Of a stretch of 64,000 nucleotides of DNA, positions 33,475-45,564 are shown one piece after another. The DNA is from Microdon myrmicae (taxonomy: Eukaryota > Arthropoda > Insecta > Diptera > Syrphidae). The translations under genes were made by a program, and so were the position numbers. The notes beneath the pieces are model-generated. The model searched no databases and was not told where the DNA came from. It saw only the letters and a list, made by a program, of their open reading frames with translations. Within the stretch, counting starts at the first letter, position 1; the number at the start of each line of letters is the position of its first letter. The stretch is taken from NCBI GenBank assembly GCA_963931805.1, contig OZ007502.1, positions 88,878,136 to 88,942,135 of the forward strand, written 5' to 3'.

Positions 33475-34440
33475 ACGCTCGACCAATTCATCTGGGTTGG
33501 AGTCGTAAATTCGCAACCCACGATCAATGGCCATGTGGTGGCTGGTGACTGGTCTTATCACACCGGAGCTGGATGACATGGTGGGTGCTGCGCCTGTTAG
33601 CACCTATCCCAATTTAGTAGCCTGCACGACGAGGTCGGAACGTTGATCCTTCCTTAAACCTTCGAGGATGAGGGCGGGGCAAAGGTCTGCCCCAATGATA
33701 ATGTCTACCTTCTCAGCGGAACCGATGTTCGAATTGGCGAGGTCCAAATCCGCCACAAACGAGAGATCCCTGGTCATTGGTTGTGATGGTGGCACGTACA
33801 CCGAGAGGCGGGACAGGATGAAGGGCCTTAGTGTCCACTGTTGGGAGCTGTGGAGGCGAGGAGCAATGGTGAATGTCGCTGGCGTCCTTGTGGTAAGGCT
33901 GCGGGCCGCCCGACACCGTAGGCGGGGACGAATGGTGCTTGTCGCCGGAGGTGTAAGCTTTGGGCGAACTACTCCGAGATGAAGGTGGCACTGGAACACG
34001 GGTACACCAAGGCACGCACTTCAATCCTCCGTTGGCGCTCCGACGTCACGATAACTCGTTCGGTTGCAAGCAGTGCAGCTCGTTGGGAAGCGGTGCTGAT
34101 TATGTGTGAGTGGGCCCTTTCATGATGTTTGATTCGAGGGGTGGGTCCTGCGCTTACTACTAGCGGTGATGAGGTCGTCCCGTTGATGGTGGTTGTCCGG
34201 ACATTCAGCAAGGTGTGGCGTCTCTGCTGGAATTACCGGCACGCCTTGCTGGCGTGGCGGTTGCGCAGCCGGTGGCGACCCAAACAGTTATAGCACTGGC
34301 TTGGTGGTGACCGTTGGCAACTGCACTGGGAGCAGCTCACTTGGATGGGCGCAATTGACGTTGACGTTGGTCGCCATTGTTGGGGAAGCTGATGCAAGCG
34401 CGTAGTATGTACTCGAACAGTTGCGATCAGTTTGCAATTT
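33475..34440 (-). pseudogene. BEL/Pao gag zinc-knuckle and protease relic
   Basis: On the minus strand a zinc-knuckle remnant QCYNCLGRHRL..SKACR (34297-34233) is followed by a frame ending VRALVYPCSSATFISE (34019-33969), which matches the BEL/Pao aspartic protease loop with the catalytic Asp replaced by Tyr. A third frame follows, with VDIIIGADLCPALILEG and the sequence TKLG-stop-VLTGAAP (about 33600), where the conserved Trp of LGWVLTG is a TAG stop. This order is diagnostic for BEL/Pao pol. Frameshifts and these substitutions make it non-functional. No RT follows. Confidence 0.8.
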
Positions 34441-34724
34441 GAATCTGTGTTATTCTGCTGAAGATGCGTTACTTCGATCTCAGAAGGTCTTGAAATCACA
34501 TACGGAGTCAAACACGTCCACACTTCACTTTTGTTTCTTCTGTGAAGTAGACACACCCACATACGTGTACGCGAAACAATAATTTTAATTATTATGGGAG
34601 ACACTTTTTTCTCCTCTTTGGGATTGACTGAACTCGAGCGATTTTCCAGCAGGCAGGAAAGGTCCTTCGTGCTTAAGATAAGCAGAAGAGTCTGCCAGAC
34701 CGGCAATAGTTCTGAAGCACAGTT

Positions 34725-35557
34725 TGTTTCTAATTTATAGAGGAAAGGCCTCTTTTGACCTTCCTCTGTTGAGTATTAAATACTTTGCGGTCGGTAATTG
34801 GTCAGGCCACATAAACCCATGACATGATGAGGTAAGACTTCGTCAGGGCACATAAACCCTTGACGTGATTTTTGTTTATTGGCGCCTAGGCTCTTTTACC
34901 TATGCGTCCTAAGGTAAGATTCGTTGGTGATCCAACAACAATCGAGTACCCAACGTTGATGCTGAAAATGATGACTCAAACAAAATTATGTTACTGTTCA
35001 ACTGTCGACCAGTGAAAGTAGAATCACATTTATTTCAAAAATACTTTACCTTATATACTACCTAACAATTTTTTGTTATTTTTTGTACAGTTGGAAAACA
35101 AAAATTCTTTCCAATGTACCTACAATGCAAGTATAAAACTACTCATACAATCATATGGTGACGAGCATTATCCTTACAATAGATATACATTTTCTCACCA
35201 CGTCAATTGACGGGTCGAACATTTTCATAATTACCTAAGTCCTTTGCCTATTTCATGTATCAATACAAACCGATACCGCCGAGGCTGCATCCAGGAAAAA
35301 CCCTTAATGGAGTATTCCTTTGCATGCGTCATAAAATGTGTGTATCGAGGTCGTGCCATGGGAACGGGAATTATCTGCTATGATAATTGCCGTAGACAAG
35401 AGAACTGTCATAAAAAATGGTATTTCGTGAAGAAGTACTTAAAATCTCATAAATATAATTTTGTAATCGCGTAATAATGTGCGATGTTTGTATTGGTAGA
35501 TGAAATGAACTTATCCTATGATTCAATAAAAAAATGGTGAAAATACTTAAATTAACA
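34725..35557. repeat. Solo LTR with 5-bp target duplication
   Basis: An 833-bp block begins TGTTTC and ends TTAACA, is flanked by CAGTT (34720-34724 and 35558-35562), and interrupts an L-A sequence whose uninterrupted version is at about 30205. TG..CA termini, a 5-bp duplication and no coding content fit a solo LTR left by recombination. AATAAA occurs near 35526. The internal family is not identified. Confidence 0.7.
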
Positions 35558-35647
35558 CAGTTCTTAAGGACTATTTCTGGTATTCCGTCCGAGCCGGTTG
35601 CCTTCTTATAGTCCAGTTCAGGTAGAATGCGTTGAATAGTACGCGGG

Positions 35648-36136
35648 AGTTAACACCTCCCACATAATGTATTGTACATACCTTTGTATTACTGTAATCT
35701 AAACCCCAAATATCTTTATTATCAATCTCTACGAACCTTTTAGAGTTACATTATGATACCATTGTGCATACAATTCAACTTAATCTTTCCCACATTGTAA
35801 ACTAAATACTGCATAAATATTGTACAAATACCATACTCACCCGAACTCGCATTATCAAAACATAGTCAAAGGATACCGACGATAATAAAACCAATCGATA
35901 CTGCCCTAATCATAAGACAAATCACCAACACATGGCCCAGTACAGCAACTCAAATCAATCCATCAGAAGACAAACAATGAACAACTTCCCACAACGGACA
36001 CATCAACAAATAGGCCGAACTTCACACACCGAAGAAGAACCCGGGTGATTGATTTCCCAGCCGTGAAGGAGCACACGGAGCGTTACTTAGTAATAAATAA
36101 AATAGGTTAAAAAAGAATAATTTGTTTTAATTAACT
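35648..36136. repeat. Solo LTR with AGTTAA..TTAACT termini (errantivirus-like)
   Basis: A 489-bp block begins AGTTAACACCTCCCAC and ends TTAATTAACT, with the 4-bp duplication CGGG (35644-35647 and 36137-36140) inside L-A sequence. LTRs starting AGT and ending ACT with 4-bp duplications are typical of the gypsy/mdg4-type insect errantiviruses. It has no coding content: this is an old non-coding remnant. An AATAAATAAAATAGG polyadenylation-like stretch lies near the right end. Confidence 0.7.
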
Positions 36137-37232
36137 CGGGCGAATTTTCACATCCCGCACGGAAGACCATACGGGCGCGATCACAGGTGGTTCCAAAAGA
36201 CCGGGATCGAGGTTTGAATTCGCGGAAAATAAATTCGCGAGCGCATAAGCTTTATCCTTTGAATTTGTGACTCACGTCCCGCTGTCTATCACCAACTGAG
36301 GGAAAGAGGAGGAAGCGAAGTTACTGCTGACAGCTTTTGCCATTGACCAGAAGCAGCGTGAACCAGTCGGGTACCGAAGGAGTTTATTGGTCACTCTGTC
36401 GTTGTGAGCTTTCGTCGCGGTATCAATCGCCTGGTTGCACGCCTTTCTGATTCTAATAAAATTCGTTCCGTCAACATCAGTGGGATTGGAGCACCATTGC
36501 CTAAACGCTCTATTTTTCGCCGCTGTAATCTGCTCCCATTTTTTGTCAAACCATGGTATATCAGATGAACTTTATTTGATGAAATGCGGAATGTAGATCT
36601 CCATCCCGAGAAGAATAATCTCTGTGACCGCCTCCGCGCAACAGTTAACATCAGAGTCTCCGAAGCACACCTCCGACCATGGAAAGGATGCGAAGAAATC
36701 TCGTTCCAAAATCATCCCAGTTAGCAGCCCCATACTTCCATACATGGCGAAACTGTCTAGGCCGGTTATTCGCTTGAAATGCAAGTGGTTGCGTGACAGA
36801 CACCAAGCAGTGATCTGAGTTTCCCAGTGGCGCAGAAACCTCTACGGTACAAATATTCGGTTCGGATGTCAAAAACAGATCCGGTGTGTTCGCATAATCG
36901 CCTCGGGCATCCGGCACTCGCGTTGGTTCCTCCACGAGTTGAGTCAAGTTGTGGCTAACAGCAAACACCCCCGCCAGCCTCCCAGCCTCGTCGGCTATGT
37001 TAGAATGTACCAACCAGCCGGAATTGTGCACATTAAAATCGCCAAGGACAACAATTTCAGAAGCTGGGTGGTTGATCTGTATCCAGTCGACGGTATATGA
37101 AAGATGTTAGAAAAATATTGCCGGTCGATCGTCATTCGGGGAGCAGTAAACACAACAAAGAAATTTAACGGAATTCCTCAGCACGACTCTCAACCATATG
37201 ATGTCCATGTTATTGGGTTCCAACGCATCCAT

Positions 37233-38474
37233 CCTCTGGCGAGCCTCTCGACTTGGTGCCAAAATAATTGCCTAGAAATGAAAATCGCCAAATGTCACAC
37301 AATCACCTTCTCTCGGAAGAGTTTCCCCACTCACTCGCGCTCCTATCTCTTACTGAACCAACCGATAACGTCGGATGAATTGATTCGCGATCTGGGCGCC
37401 CTATGCGACAAGGAGCTCAAATTTACCGCACATATTGATTACATAATCCTCAAGGCCAACGCCGCCCTTGGATTTCTCAAACGCTGGTCGAAGGAATTTC
37501 TTAACCCCTATGTCACCCGATCACTCTACATAACTTTTGTTGTACTCGAATACGCTAGTCAGGTCTGGTCTCCGTATCAAGTGATTCACATTCGCAGGAT
37601 TGAGGGTGTTCAACGTCGTTTCTTGCACTTTGCCCTCCGCGGACTAAACTGGGAAAATCCGCTGATTCTACCACCATACACAAGCCGGCTGCCTCTAATC
37701 AATCTAAACACACTTGAAGAGCGCAGCATCCATGCCGACATCATCTTTGTCCATCGCCTTCTGTCTGGCTCAATCAATTGCCCAAGCTTGCTCTCCAATT
37801 TAACATCGCATACAAACCCCCGTAATGTACGTAACCCTCGACTGTTTTACGTGCCCGCTCATCACGCTTCTTAAGGCGCTAACGAACCCATCTCGCGTAT
37901 GCTACGACAGGCTAACTCTTTCCCCACCTCCTTCGATTTCAACATCTCCACCCCCGCTCTTAAACGACGTCTCAGAAAAAACCCGTCCTAAATCCCCCCT
38001 CTTTCCCCACCTCCTTCGATTTCAACATCTCCAATCTTGCTCTTAAACGGCGTCTCAGAATAAACCCGTCCTAAATCCGCCCCCTCCCCTCAATAACCCT
38101 TCTACCCTGCAATCCTCTCCTCTCCCTCCCTCAAACTAGTTCTCCCCTACACCTTTCCAACCCCACCCACAATCCCCCACCCACTGCTCGCTAACCCCCG
38201 CCTCTCTATCAGGCCGTACACATGTCCTCCACTGTCGCACAAAGGCCGCGTTTACCACCCCCACATACACTCGCTCATCCCTGGCCTTCTGGACCTCCCC
38301 TATCGCCCAGTAATCTTCAACTTCCTGGTTTACTTCTCTTTTTTTTCGATTGAATAATTGATTAAGGTCTTAACCACTTCTCTAGATTTTAAGATAGTCT
38401 GTAAGGTTTTATGTTAGTTAATTTTAAGCTTGCATTAAGCTAAATAAAAATGGGGTTCCGCCTTCAATCAAAAA
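37233..38474 (+). mobile_element. LINE family L-B, 5'-truncated insertion
   Basis: The plus strand from 37233 continues an RT C-terminal region homologous to 4907-5640: LSTWCQNNCLEMKIAKCHTI, LIRDLGALCDKELKF, NAALGFLKRWSKEF, EYASQVWSPYQVIHIRRIEG and FLHFALRGLNWENP, to a stop at 37872. A 600-bp 3' UTR follows, with a tandem duplication and an ending GCTAAATAAAAATGG..CAATCAAAAAC. It lies inside an L-A endonuclease sequence. Compared with the empty L-A copy about 5 nt of target are missing and no target duplication is seen. It is inactive because it lacks the catalytic core. Confidence 0.85.
37917..38084 (+). repeat. Tandem duplication, ~84 bp x 2
   Basis: CTCTTTCCCCACCTCCTTCG starts both 37917 and 38001, and each unit ends with AACCCGTCCTAAATCC. 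The units differ by a few bases. It lies in the L-B 3' region just after the RT stop codon. Confidence 0.85.
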
Positions 38475-38665
38475 CAGGACCGCGCGAAGACACTTACTCC
38501 GCCCTTAAAACGGAATCTCGAATGTAAGTCGTATCCTGAGCAACGAAGATATGTCCAATCAGTTGACGAATCGACCTGGATCGCAGTTAGGGCAAGGATA
38601 TCGGGTTTCGCTGTTTGCAAATATTTTTGGACGGCGTTTACATTCGTATTGGTGAAGCCGTCTAC

Positions 38666-39430
38666 AAGTACTACAACAGCGAAACATGCTATCCTGACCC
38701 TAGCCGGGACCCAAGTTGATTCGTCGAAGGATTTTTACCCCAATAATTTCCAAGCCTTTGAGTTCGACTACTTCTTCCCTTTGGAAAATGCGATCAAACC
38801 GGGTGAAGACGCGAATAGCACCTTTAAATCGAACATCCAGTGAAAGTCGGATCCGACAAGAAAGATACTCAGTTCTCCACCTGCAATTTTTAATGCCGTA
38901 CGAATGAATGTATCACAAACTGAAAACAGTGTCTGTTCTATATTTGTTCACCTTAACATTTAACATACAATTATCATTAAGTTTAAAGTATTGTCTAACG
39001 GTTTCTATATATTAGTATGTCTATCCTTCCTTCAACTAGTCTAAAATAGTTACAAAAATAATTACTTTTGTACAAGTCTATCTGAAAATATTGGCTTACA
39101 CGGCTAGGCGTTTATAAACGGCGATTATGTTTCGTTTGACAAAGCTTAAATCTAAGATTTTCTGCTATAGTTTTTTTTATCTACTTTAATGTTTTTTTTC
39201 TCACTTTCTCATTTAATAGGATTCTTGTTCGTTTGTCTTTTAATTCATTGAATCACAATGAAATACGACCGCGGTTAATTGCAATGGTTAATTGAATTTG
39301 TTAGTTTCATAAGTTGTTGCTGTGTATCATAAAAAGCTTTTGGGTTGCAGACCGTGCTGATCGTGTACATCGAAGACACACACCCGAATCGATCGAGAAT
39401 GGTTGTAGCATTTCACCAATTGGTTGAGGG
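38666..39430. other. 3' flank of the transporter gene
   Basis: AT-rich DNA between the L-A remnant and the transporter stop codon. Part of it must be the 3' UTR of that minus-strand gene. I could not pick a polyadenylation site with confidence. Confidence 0.45.
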
Positions 39431-41578
39431 CTAAGTTTTTGCACATGATATCAATTTTCTTCTCCTGTGAAGGTACCGAATTAGGGCTTCCGATGACCAC
39501 GAGATGGCGGCTAAGAACGTTAACGCATTTAAGCAATGCAGGGTAATGGAAAAATCGTAACGATCACGTATATAACCTGAAAAAGAAAAGAAAACAGATT
39601 ACAATCCGAGACAATGTTGAGCTTGTTAAATATCTGTACTGACCGACAAGAGGTCCACAGGCCAAAGTGAATATGCCTGATAAGATCAGTTGAAGTCCTG
39701 TCGCTGCGGGTAGTCTTTTTAGCGGCACATATCCTGGTATAATAAGCGGGAAAAATATCGTTCGTAGGCCCTTGCACATTCCAATCCACACGAAACAACC
39801 TAAAATGACCGAAAACGATCTGGAAGACGCTACAATGGTCCGCCCGAGGGCAACGCCAATAACACCGATCAGTAGAAATACTCGGTTGTCCCAATCGATC
39901 TTCTCTGTAACAAATGGCACGAGAAATCTTACGATTATATCCATTCCGCCTAGAACTGACATCGCCAGCGATATTTCTGAATCTGTAAATCCAAAATCAT
40001 TCAAAATGAACGGAGTGAGGATAGAAAAGTTAATTTCACTAAAGTTGATGATCGTCAGTCCCGCTACGAGATTGACAAATGTAAAATCTCGCAGGAGACT
40101 TAAGTCGAAGAACATTACACACTTCTCGAGGAAAGTCATCGACGACGAATCCTTCGAATCAGTCGGGGATGATTGTTCAACTTCTGTGGTCTTCGCCTCT
40201 ACTGGCGTGAGGGTTGTAATCCCTTTTGGAAGCTCTAGTAAGGCTTTCTCTTCGGTACATGTACAACGAAGAGTAGTCACGGTATCGGCTCGGATATAAA
40301 TATTGTTCTTGCTGGCTGACTGCTTGAGTTCCTCACGTTCACGGCTGAAGTTATTCGGGCGCAGGAAACGATCGTCTTTTTGGTTAGCTTGGGCAATGAC
40401 ATTCACATTCAAACGAAAACCATATTCAAGGTCCTTCGGGTTACCGGTCATTTTGTATCGCGGTGGAGGTTTTGGTGGCGGGGGTTTAGTTTGACGTGGC
40501 GGCGGTCGTGGTGGCAGTTTTGGAGGTGCTAGCGAAAGCTTAGATCCGTAGAGACCGTCATTTGCCCGGGACAACATTGGTGTGCCGGGATCTATAATTT
40601 CATAGCCGGGTTTATCGGCATCGTCGTCTTTGTAGAGGAATTGACTGGAAAATATACCGGTGTTTTTCTGTCGATTCATTTCACAGTATTTGCAAAGATA
40701 TTCGGGATCGGGCACAGGAATCAGATCGCCATTAGTGTTACTCGGAGGTGGAACGCGAACGTGGTACCTCACGGGTTGGTAGATCATAGCACATACCAAG
40801 GAGTGCAGTGAAATTGCGGCGAATATCAGAACAGTCCCTTGTACGCCGTATGTCGAGAGCAAGAATGATACAGCATATGGTAAAAAGATTGGTCCCAGAC
40901 CTGTTAAAGTCCATGAGAAACCTGCTGCACGTCGACGCTTGTTTTTGAAGTACGTATTAATCGCCAATGATGAAGCTGACACGCTTATACCCATTCCAAA
41001 ACCTGAAAATAGGACACATTCAAGTGAGAATACTAGGTTAAAGTGTTTTCGAAAAGTGTCTTACCGAAAAGGAGGGCGTACGTTACGATGTATGATACAA
41101 ACGTATCCGCAAAGGCTGTTAGCAGGAGACCGAAAAAATTAAAAAGGGCCCCGGCAATTGCGACCTGTCGAAAAGTGAACCGCCGAAACATCGGTCCGTT
41201 TAACAACCCTGTACAGGCGGATATCGCCGGTTGGGTGTTGGTAATGGAAGTGATTTGTGAACTAGACAGTTTGAGATCAGTCAAACGCGTACGAAAGATG
41301 AAGCCAAATTGTTGCAGTGATGGAAATATGCACAACTGGAAAATATATTTCAAAAACACTGTCATACTAGAAGTAGGATTTGTTGAACTTACATTTGACA
41401 AGCCGGCGGCGATGCATACTAACCAACCCCAACCGCCATCAGGAGCAACGAAGTTATCTCCAAGGTCGCTCTTGTCACGTCGCTTTGGTTTTTGAGCTGG
41501 TTTCTGTTTGCCTGCTGGTTGGATCTTTGGTAGTGGTGATTCATTGTTTAGCCGTTCAAGAGGTCCGTTCATGGCCAT
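39431..41578 (-). CDS. SLC16 monocarboxylate-transporter-like protein, four exons
   Basis: This is a plasma-membrane major-facilitator transporter of the SLC16/MCT family. Members carry monocarboxylates or related small solutes, often with protons; the substrate here is unknown. Exons are 41578-41393, 41335-41065, 41002-39644 and 39576-39431, with introns of 57, 62 and 67 bp, all GT..AG and in phase, giving 653 residues. The family signature DGGWGW lies at residues 47-52 entering TM1. The second signature (YFKNKRRRAAG) is at 170-180. A ~210-residue cytosolic loop (about 235-445) separates the two six-helix halves and carries a proline-rich run at about 311-335 and a CKYC pair. TM8 has Asp507 and Arg511, the D-x3-R pair required in MCT1-type carriers. 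It ends in a basic tail. The start is the first of two Met (residues 1 and 3). It appears intact. Several fly paralogues exist, so no symbol is given. Confidence 0.93.
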
Positions 41579-43974
41579 GTAGATTCCCTAGTTGCCCGAG
41601 GCACTAAGCTGCAAGAACACAACACCAGAAATGCACATTTTAATTGTAATGTAAACTTTTTCGCTGCTAGTTGATTGGGATGAGAACTAATTACACTTCT
41701 CACGATGTACTACATGGTTAACGCGTCTCTCCTTTCTCCTTTCTCCCACCCAGCCAGCAAACCTTTCCTATACGAACACCCACCTACGAACGAAGCCAAT
41801 TCCAGGGACATTCTTCTCGGAAAGCGGATACACCCCATGGTATCCAGGCAATTTGAGGTGATGAATCCATTGCCCTCAGGAGAATTGTTTCGTTGCTGTG
41901 CTGACAGCAGCTGAAGAGCATGCCACCGATTCGAAGGAAAGACATGGACCGAGGGTGGGCAGAAATGGGTGGCCTAAAGTGTGTATGAGTGTGAGCGGCC
42001 ATATGGACGTAGGAAGGCATTGGCAAGGACTGTAGATGCAATTACAGATGGACATGATGAATCTATCACTCGGGCGTACATGCACATCTGCTCTCTAGGG
42101 GAAGGGCCGATTTATTTGATTCAGTTTTTCTTTGTACGACAATTAAGTTGGATGATGTGCAAGCGTGCAGTCGACATGCAGCGGGGTGTAGATACCTCTA
42201 TTTGGGGAGTTTGCCATTTGTCAGCAACATACTCGTATCACAAATAAAGGGCATAAAGAGGATCTGGGGGCATTTGTCTTTCTTTCGCCTTATTTATTTA
42301 TTTATTTTCATTTCTCAGTTTTGTTTTGCTAGCAAGATATTTGCCAACGTAATGGCATTTCTGGGAATGGCGATCGATTCGCATGTGGAACGGGTGATGT
42401 TTACACAGAACACTGAACAATGAACACAATTGGGATTTATTTTCGTCCGAATCATGGAGTAGGAATTTCACTCGACCGAGCCAATGATTGTATCCAGTGA
42501 AGGATTGTAGAGGTTTTGATTTCAGACAAAGGGCCTGGAATCTCCTATTTATCCATCCGTCCATGGAACACTCGGTGTAGCCCGATATTTTGTGATGCAT
42601 ATTCTGAATTTTGTGTGTGTGCGCTTAAGATGGAATTCTAATTTCTATGAGAACGTGTAAGGAATTCAGGCGGACAGAGGAGATGTTACATCGAGGAACA
42701 CATTGATTTTGATTGATGGCCTTGGTCATATAGCCAACAGTATGCTTATGAGTCATATACGATTGGCGAACAGATATGCTGTGCACTTGGATAATGAATG
42801 CGGTGACCAAGAGAACGAGCAAAGCTCCAGGTCAATTGCTTTGCATTTAATTTTATTGCGACCAAGGGGAAATATTAATAGCAGGCATCGGGTAATTAAG
42901 AGTGTGAGACCAACACGACCCTGTAGTAATGTCAGTGGATGCAGCCTGCGATACGTGGTGGTGTTTTAATTGCGTACCAGAGGAGTACTTCGTATTGTAC
43001 TAGTGGATGGGTGAGAGTAAGAAAATTGGGGTTCGATTTGTGGAGCATCAGAGGGGTTACTTGTGAGTGTCCAGTATTGAGACAACGACCACACACCATT
43101 TGTATCTGATTTACTTCTCCGCCATCGAGACCTGGTTTTTTATATTTGATTTTTTATGCGAAACACGCGCCTAAAAGGGAGTTTGACTAAATGGCAAAAC
43201 TCACAGTGAACAAAAGAAGATATCGAAAACAGGGAAAGGAATTATTGATGCGCATTTACCTAGTTTACAATGATGAGGAACTGTGTAATCAGGTAGTCCG
43301 ACGTACATTCGTGAGGCTCGACTGAAGAAAGACTCGATGTTTATCCGTAGGACAAGAGTTAATTTTTAATGTAAAATTCTTCTATAAATAGATGTCGCGG
43401 GAAAATATTTGGAGATGTGGGATTCATTTAGTAGTTTCACTGGAGCAATGACCCAATATAGTTTATAGAAAAGAGATAAGCAGGATGGGTTTGGTTTAAG
43501 GTTCTTTAGAACCGAACGCGAAGAAAGATTAGATTGTTTAGCAGTCTTTATTAAATTGCCTTGACTGTTTGGATTTGTAGCGGTTCTACGAACCACTCAA
43601 CCCACTACAGGTTGAGGTATCCTTTCGCCAAGGTACTTTACTCACCTTTTTCAGCACACGTGCTCACAGACACGTGTCCGAATAGTCAGTAACCATACCT
43701 GAAACAAAAGGTTATAGGACATGCAACGACGTTGAACCCGAAATCAGAAAGCAAGGAACTAAACGTTCAAAAGCTCCCAATACCGAGTTCAACGCATCCA
43801 TACATTGTATTCAATCCAATTCCAAAAGGCAGGAAAGCATTGCATCTAAGCAAATGCGCCATGCAAAAAAGCGTCGCATGTAAATCACTCACCCATCGTA
43901 AGCATCAACGTGATGTTTCCCATGAAATACCATTGTCGGTAAATAAACCGGACAACGGATGCCTACTCTGGTAG
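41579..43974. other. Promoter side of the transporter gene and intergenic DNA
   Basis: The first few hundred bases should hold the 5' UTR and promoter of the minus-strand transporter; no clear TATA box or upstream exon was identified. The rest has only short overlapping frames without recognisable motifs and no repeat that I could match within the window. Confidence 0.4.
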
Positions 43975-44280
43975 CTAATAGCAATTAGCACCTAAATCCC
44001 TTGCATGACCTTAAAGCAAAAGGCACACGTGTGCAAACAAAGCATATCGTTTCGCTGCCGACCAATCGTCATGTAACCATAAACATCTTAACACTACCCG
44101 CAATAGATGTTTATGAGTAGGAAGTACAAACAAAGCATTACATCCCATAGTGTTTTGTGCCCATCTGAATAGCATGAGAACATTGGCTTCTCAGGCCAGA
44201 CGTGCAGTATAAACAAATCCTAAGGAAAAGTTCGGAGAATAGGCGGCGGCATCCGATCTTAAAACAAAGGAACAAGATTC
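43975..44280. repeat. Diverged repeat, copy E (related to 15925-16330)
   Basis: AGCAATTAGCACCTAAATCC..TTGCATGACC and then CACACGTGTGCAAACAAAGC and CATAAACATC follow the same order as copy D. It is possibly a distant P-family member in inverse orientation. Confidence 0.45.
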
Positions 44281-44334
44281 CGATAACCAACAGCTAATGA
44301 TGTTGATGATCATGAGGAAATATTTCTCCTCTTC

Positions 44335-44480
44335 AGATACTATGGGAAATTCTCCTTTTGAGATGCAACGGGAAATTTATGCTGTTAACAGATACTATGG
44401 AAAAGTCTATTAGCCGATATGTTGGGAAGTTCTGTGCAGAGATGCGCTGGGAAGATTTCCCTTGCCGATGAGGAATTGGA
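44335..44480. repeat. Degenerate tandem repeat, ~30-35 bp unit
   Basis: Successive phrases CAGATACTATGGGAAATTCT, GAGATGCAACGGGAAATTTA, CAGATACTATGGAAAAGTCT, CGATATGTTGGGAAGTTCT and GAGATGCGCTGGGAAGAT share a GATnCnnnGGGAAnnT core. Confidence 0.55.
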
Positions 44481-45564
44481 ATTTAGTCAATCAGAAAGAG
44501 TCGGGAAGAAGTCTACTTCGAGCATCCGTCTAATAGAGAGTCGAGTTAGAGAACCCTAATCGAGGAGGCCGACTTTGAGAAGCGGGACGAGATGGTGATT
44601 TTTGGTACAATGTTTTTAAGACGCGATCAAGTGAATTAAGTTTTTGAGTCCTCTTGTGTTACAACCGCATACATATTTTTAGAATCGGATGTTGTTTCGA
44701 AAACCCATAGACTGTATGTACGAGTAACAATATTTTAGTGTCATAGCGGCGAATTAAAAGGAATCCGACGGAACAAAACGTTTGCGGTGAGAAATACCTG
44801 CACCGTTTTATTAAAGGCAGCTTAAGCTAAGTTAATCAATTGGACAACCTAAAGAATAAGTGAATTAAAAGGTGGTGGAACGAATCGAATGTGTACTTAA
44901 AAACTAAATTGGAAAAATTACCTAATTATAAAATTAAACGAAAAATAAATAAGGCACAGTATTAAAAAAAGCATTCCGTGATTTGATCCTGTTTCCGCTC
45001 CGTTTGTGTGTTTTCCTAGTGATCAGGGTTCGCGCGGAACACTCCAACATCATTCCGCAGTGACTTGACTAAAAATACAGCCAAAGATTCTCAATTATTT
45101 ATGTACATTTTAGGCCACCTAAATGCCTTAGTATTTATGAAGCCAAATTATTAGTCGAAAGATTCATTTGTTAGCAGAAACTATAAAATATACAACGTGC
45201 ACTAATTATTAATACCATAAATGACAACATAAAACAACAACCGATCAACCCCAATTTCGAAAGGCCGTGCCAATAAGTGGCCGAAGCCAACTGACGATAT
45301 TCTCTGAACAACCGATCTCCAAAGACAAACGACCGTTGTTGGTGCTAATTCCAAATTCCTTCGTTAACTCGAGGGGTGATTCGGAATTAGGACAAATACG
45401 TCACTGGTTGTGAAAATTTAATTACTGTAGATAGTAATTATTTATTGTGGACTCGAGAACCGTCACATCACCCCACCCTCTCCTCCCTAATAACATAGTC
45501 ACAAAAACAAAAACTAATTTGGGTAGAAAAAATAACCTAATTAAGATTAACGCGTACACCTATG
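44481..45564. other. Intergenic DNA, nothing recognised
   Basis: AT-rich sequence without motif-bearing frames. The last part may belong to the P-family copy that follows, whose 5' limit is uncertain. Confidence 0.35.

Larger units (their letters stand above)
34575..38665 (-). mobile_element. LINE family L-A copy split by three insertions
   Basis: Four collinear segments match the long L-A copy in order: 34575-34724 (linker region), 35558-35647, 36137-37230 (linker and endonuclease) and 38475-38660 (endonuclease N-terminal part). They are separated by two solo LTRs (34725-35557 and 35648-36136) and an L-B LINE (37233-38474). The endonuclease frame 37031-36651 keeps the SDHCLVS motif. Both ends are truncated relative to the long copy and no RT core remains. 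The order of events is L-A first, then the three insertions. Confidence 0.85.

Noticed and set aside
39772..41495. Plus-strand frames of up to 175 codons
   Set aside because: They are antisense shadows of the transporter exons, which have conserved domains and correct splicing.
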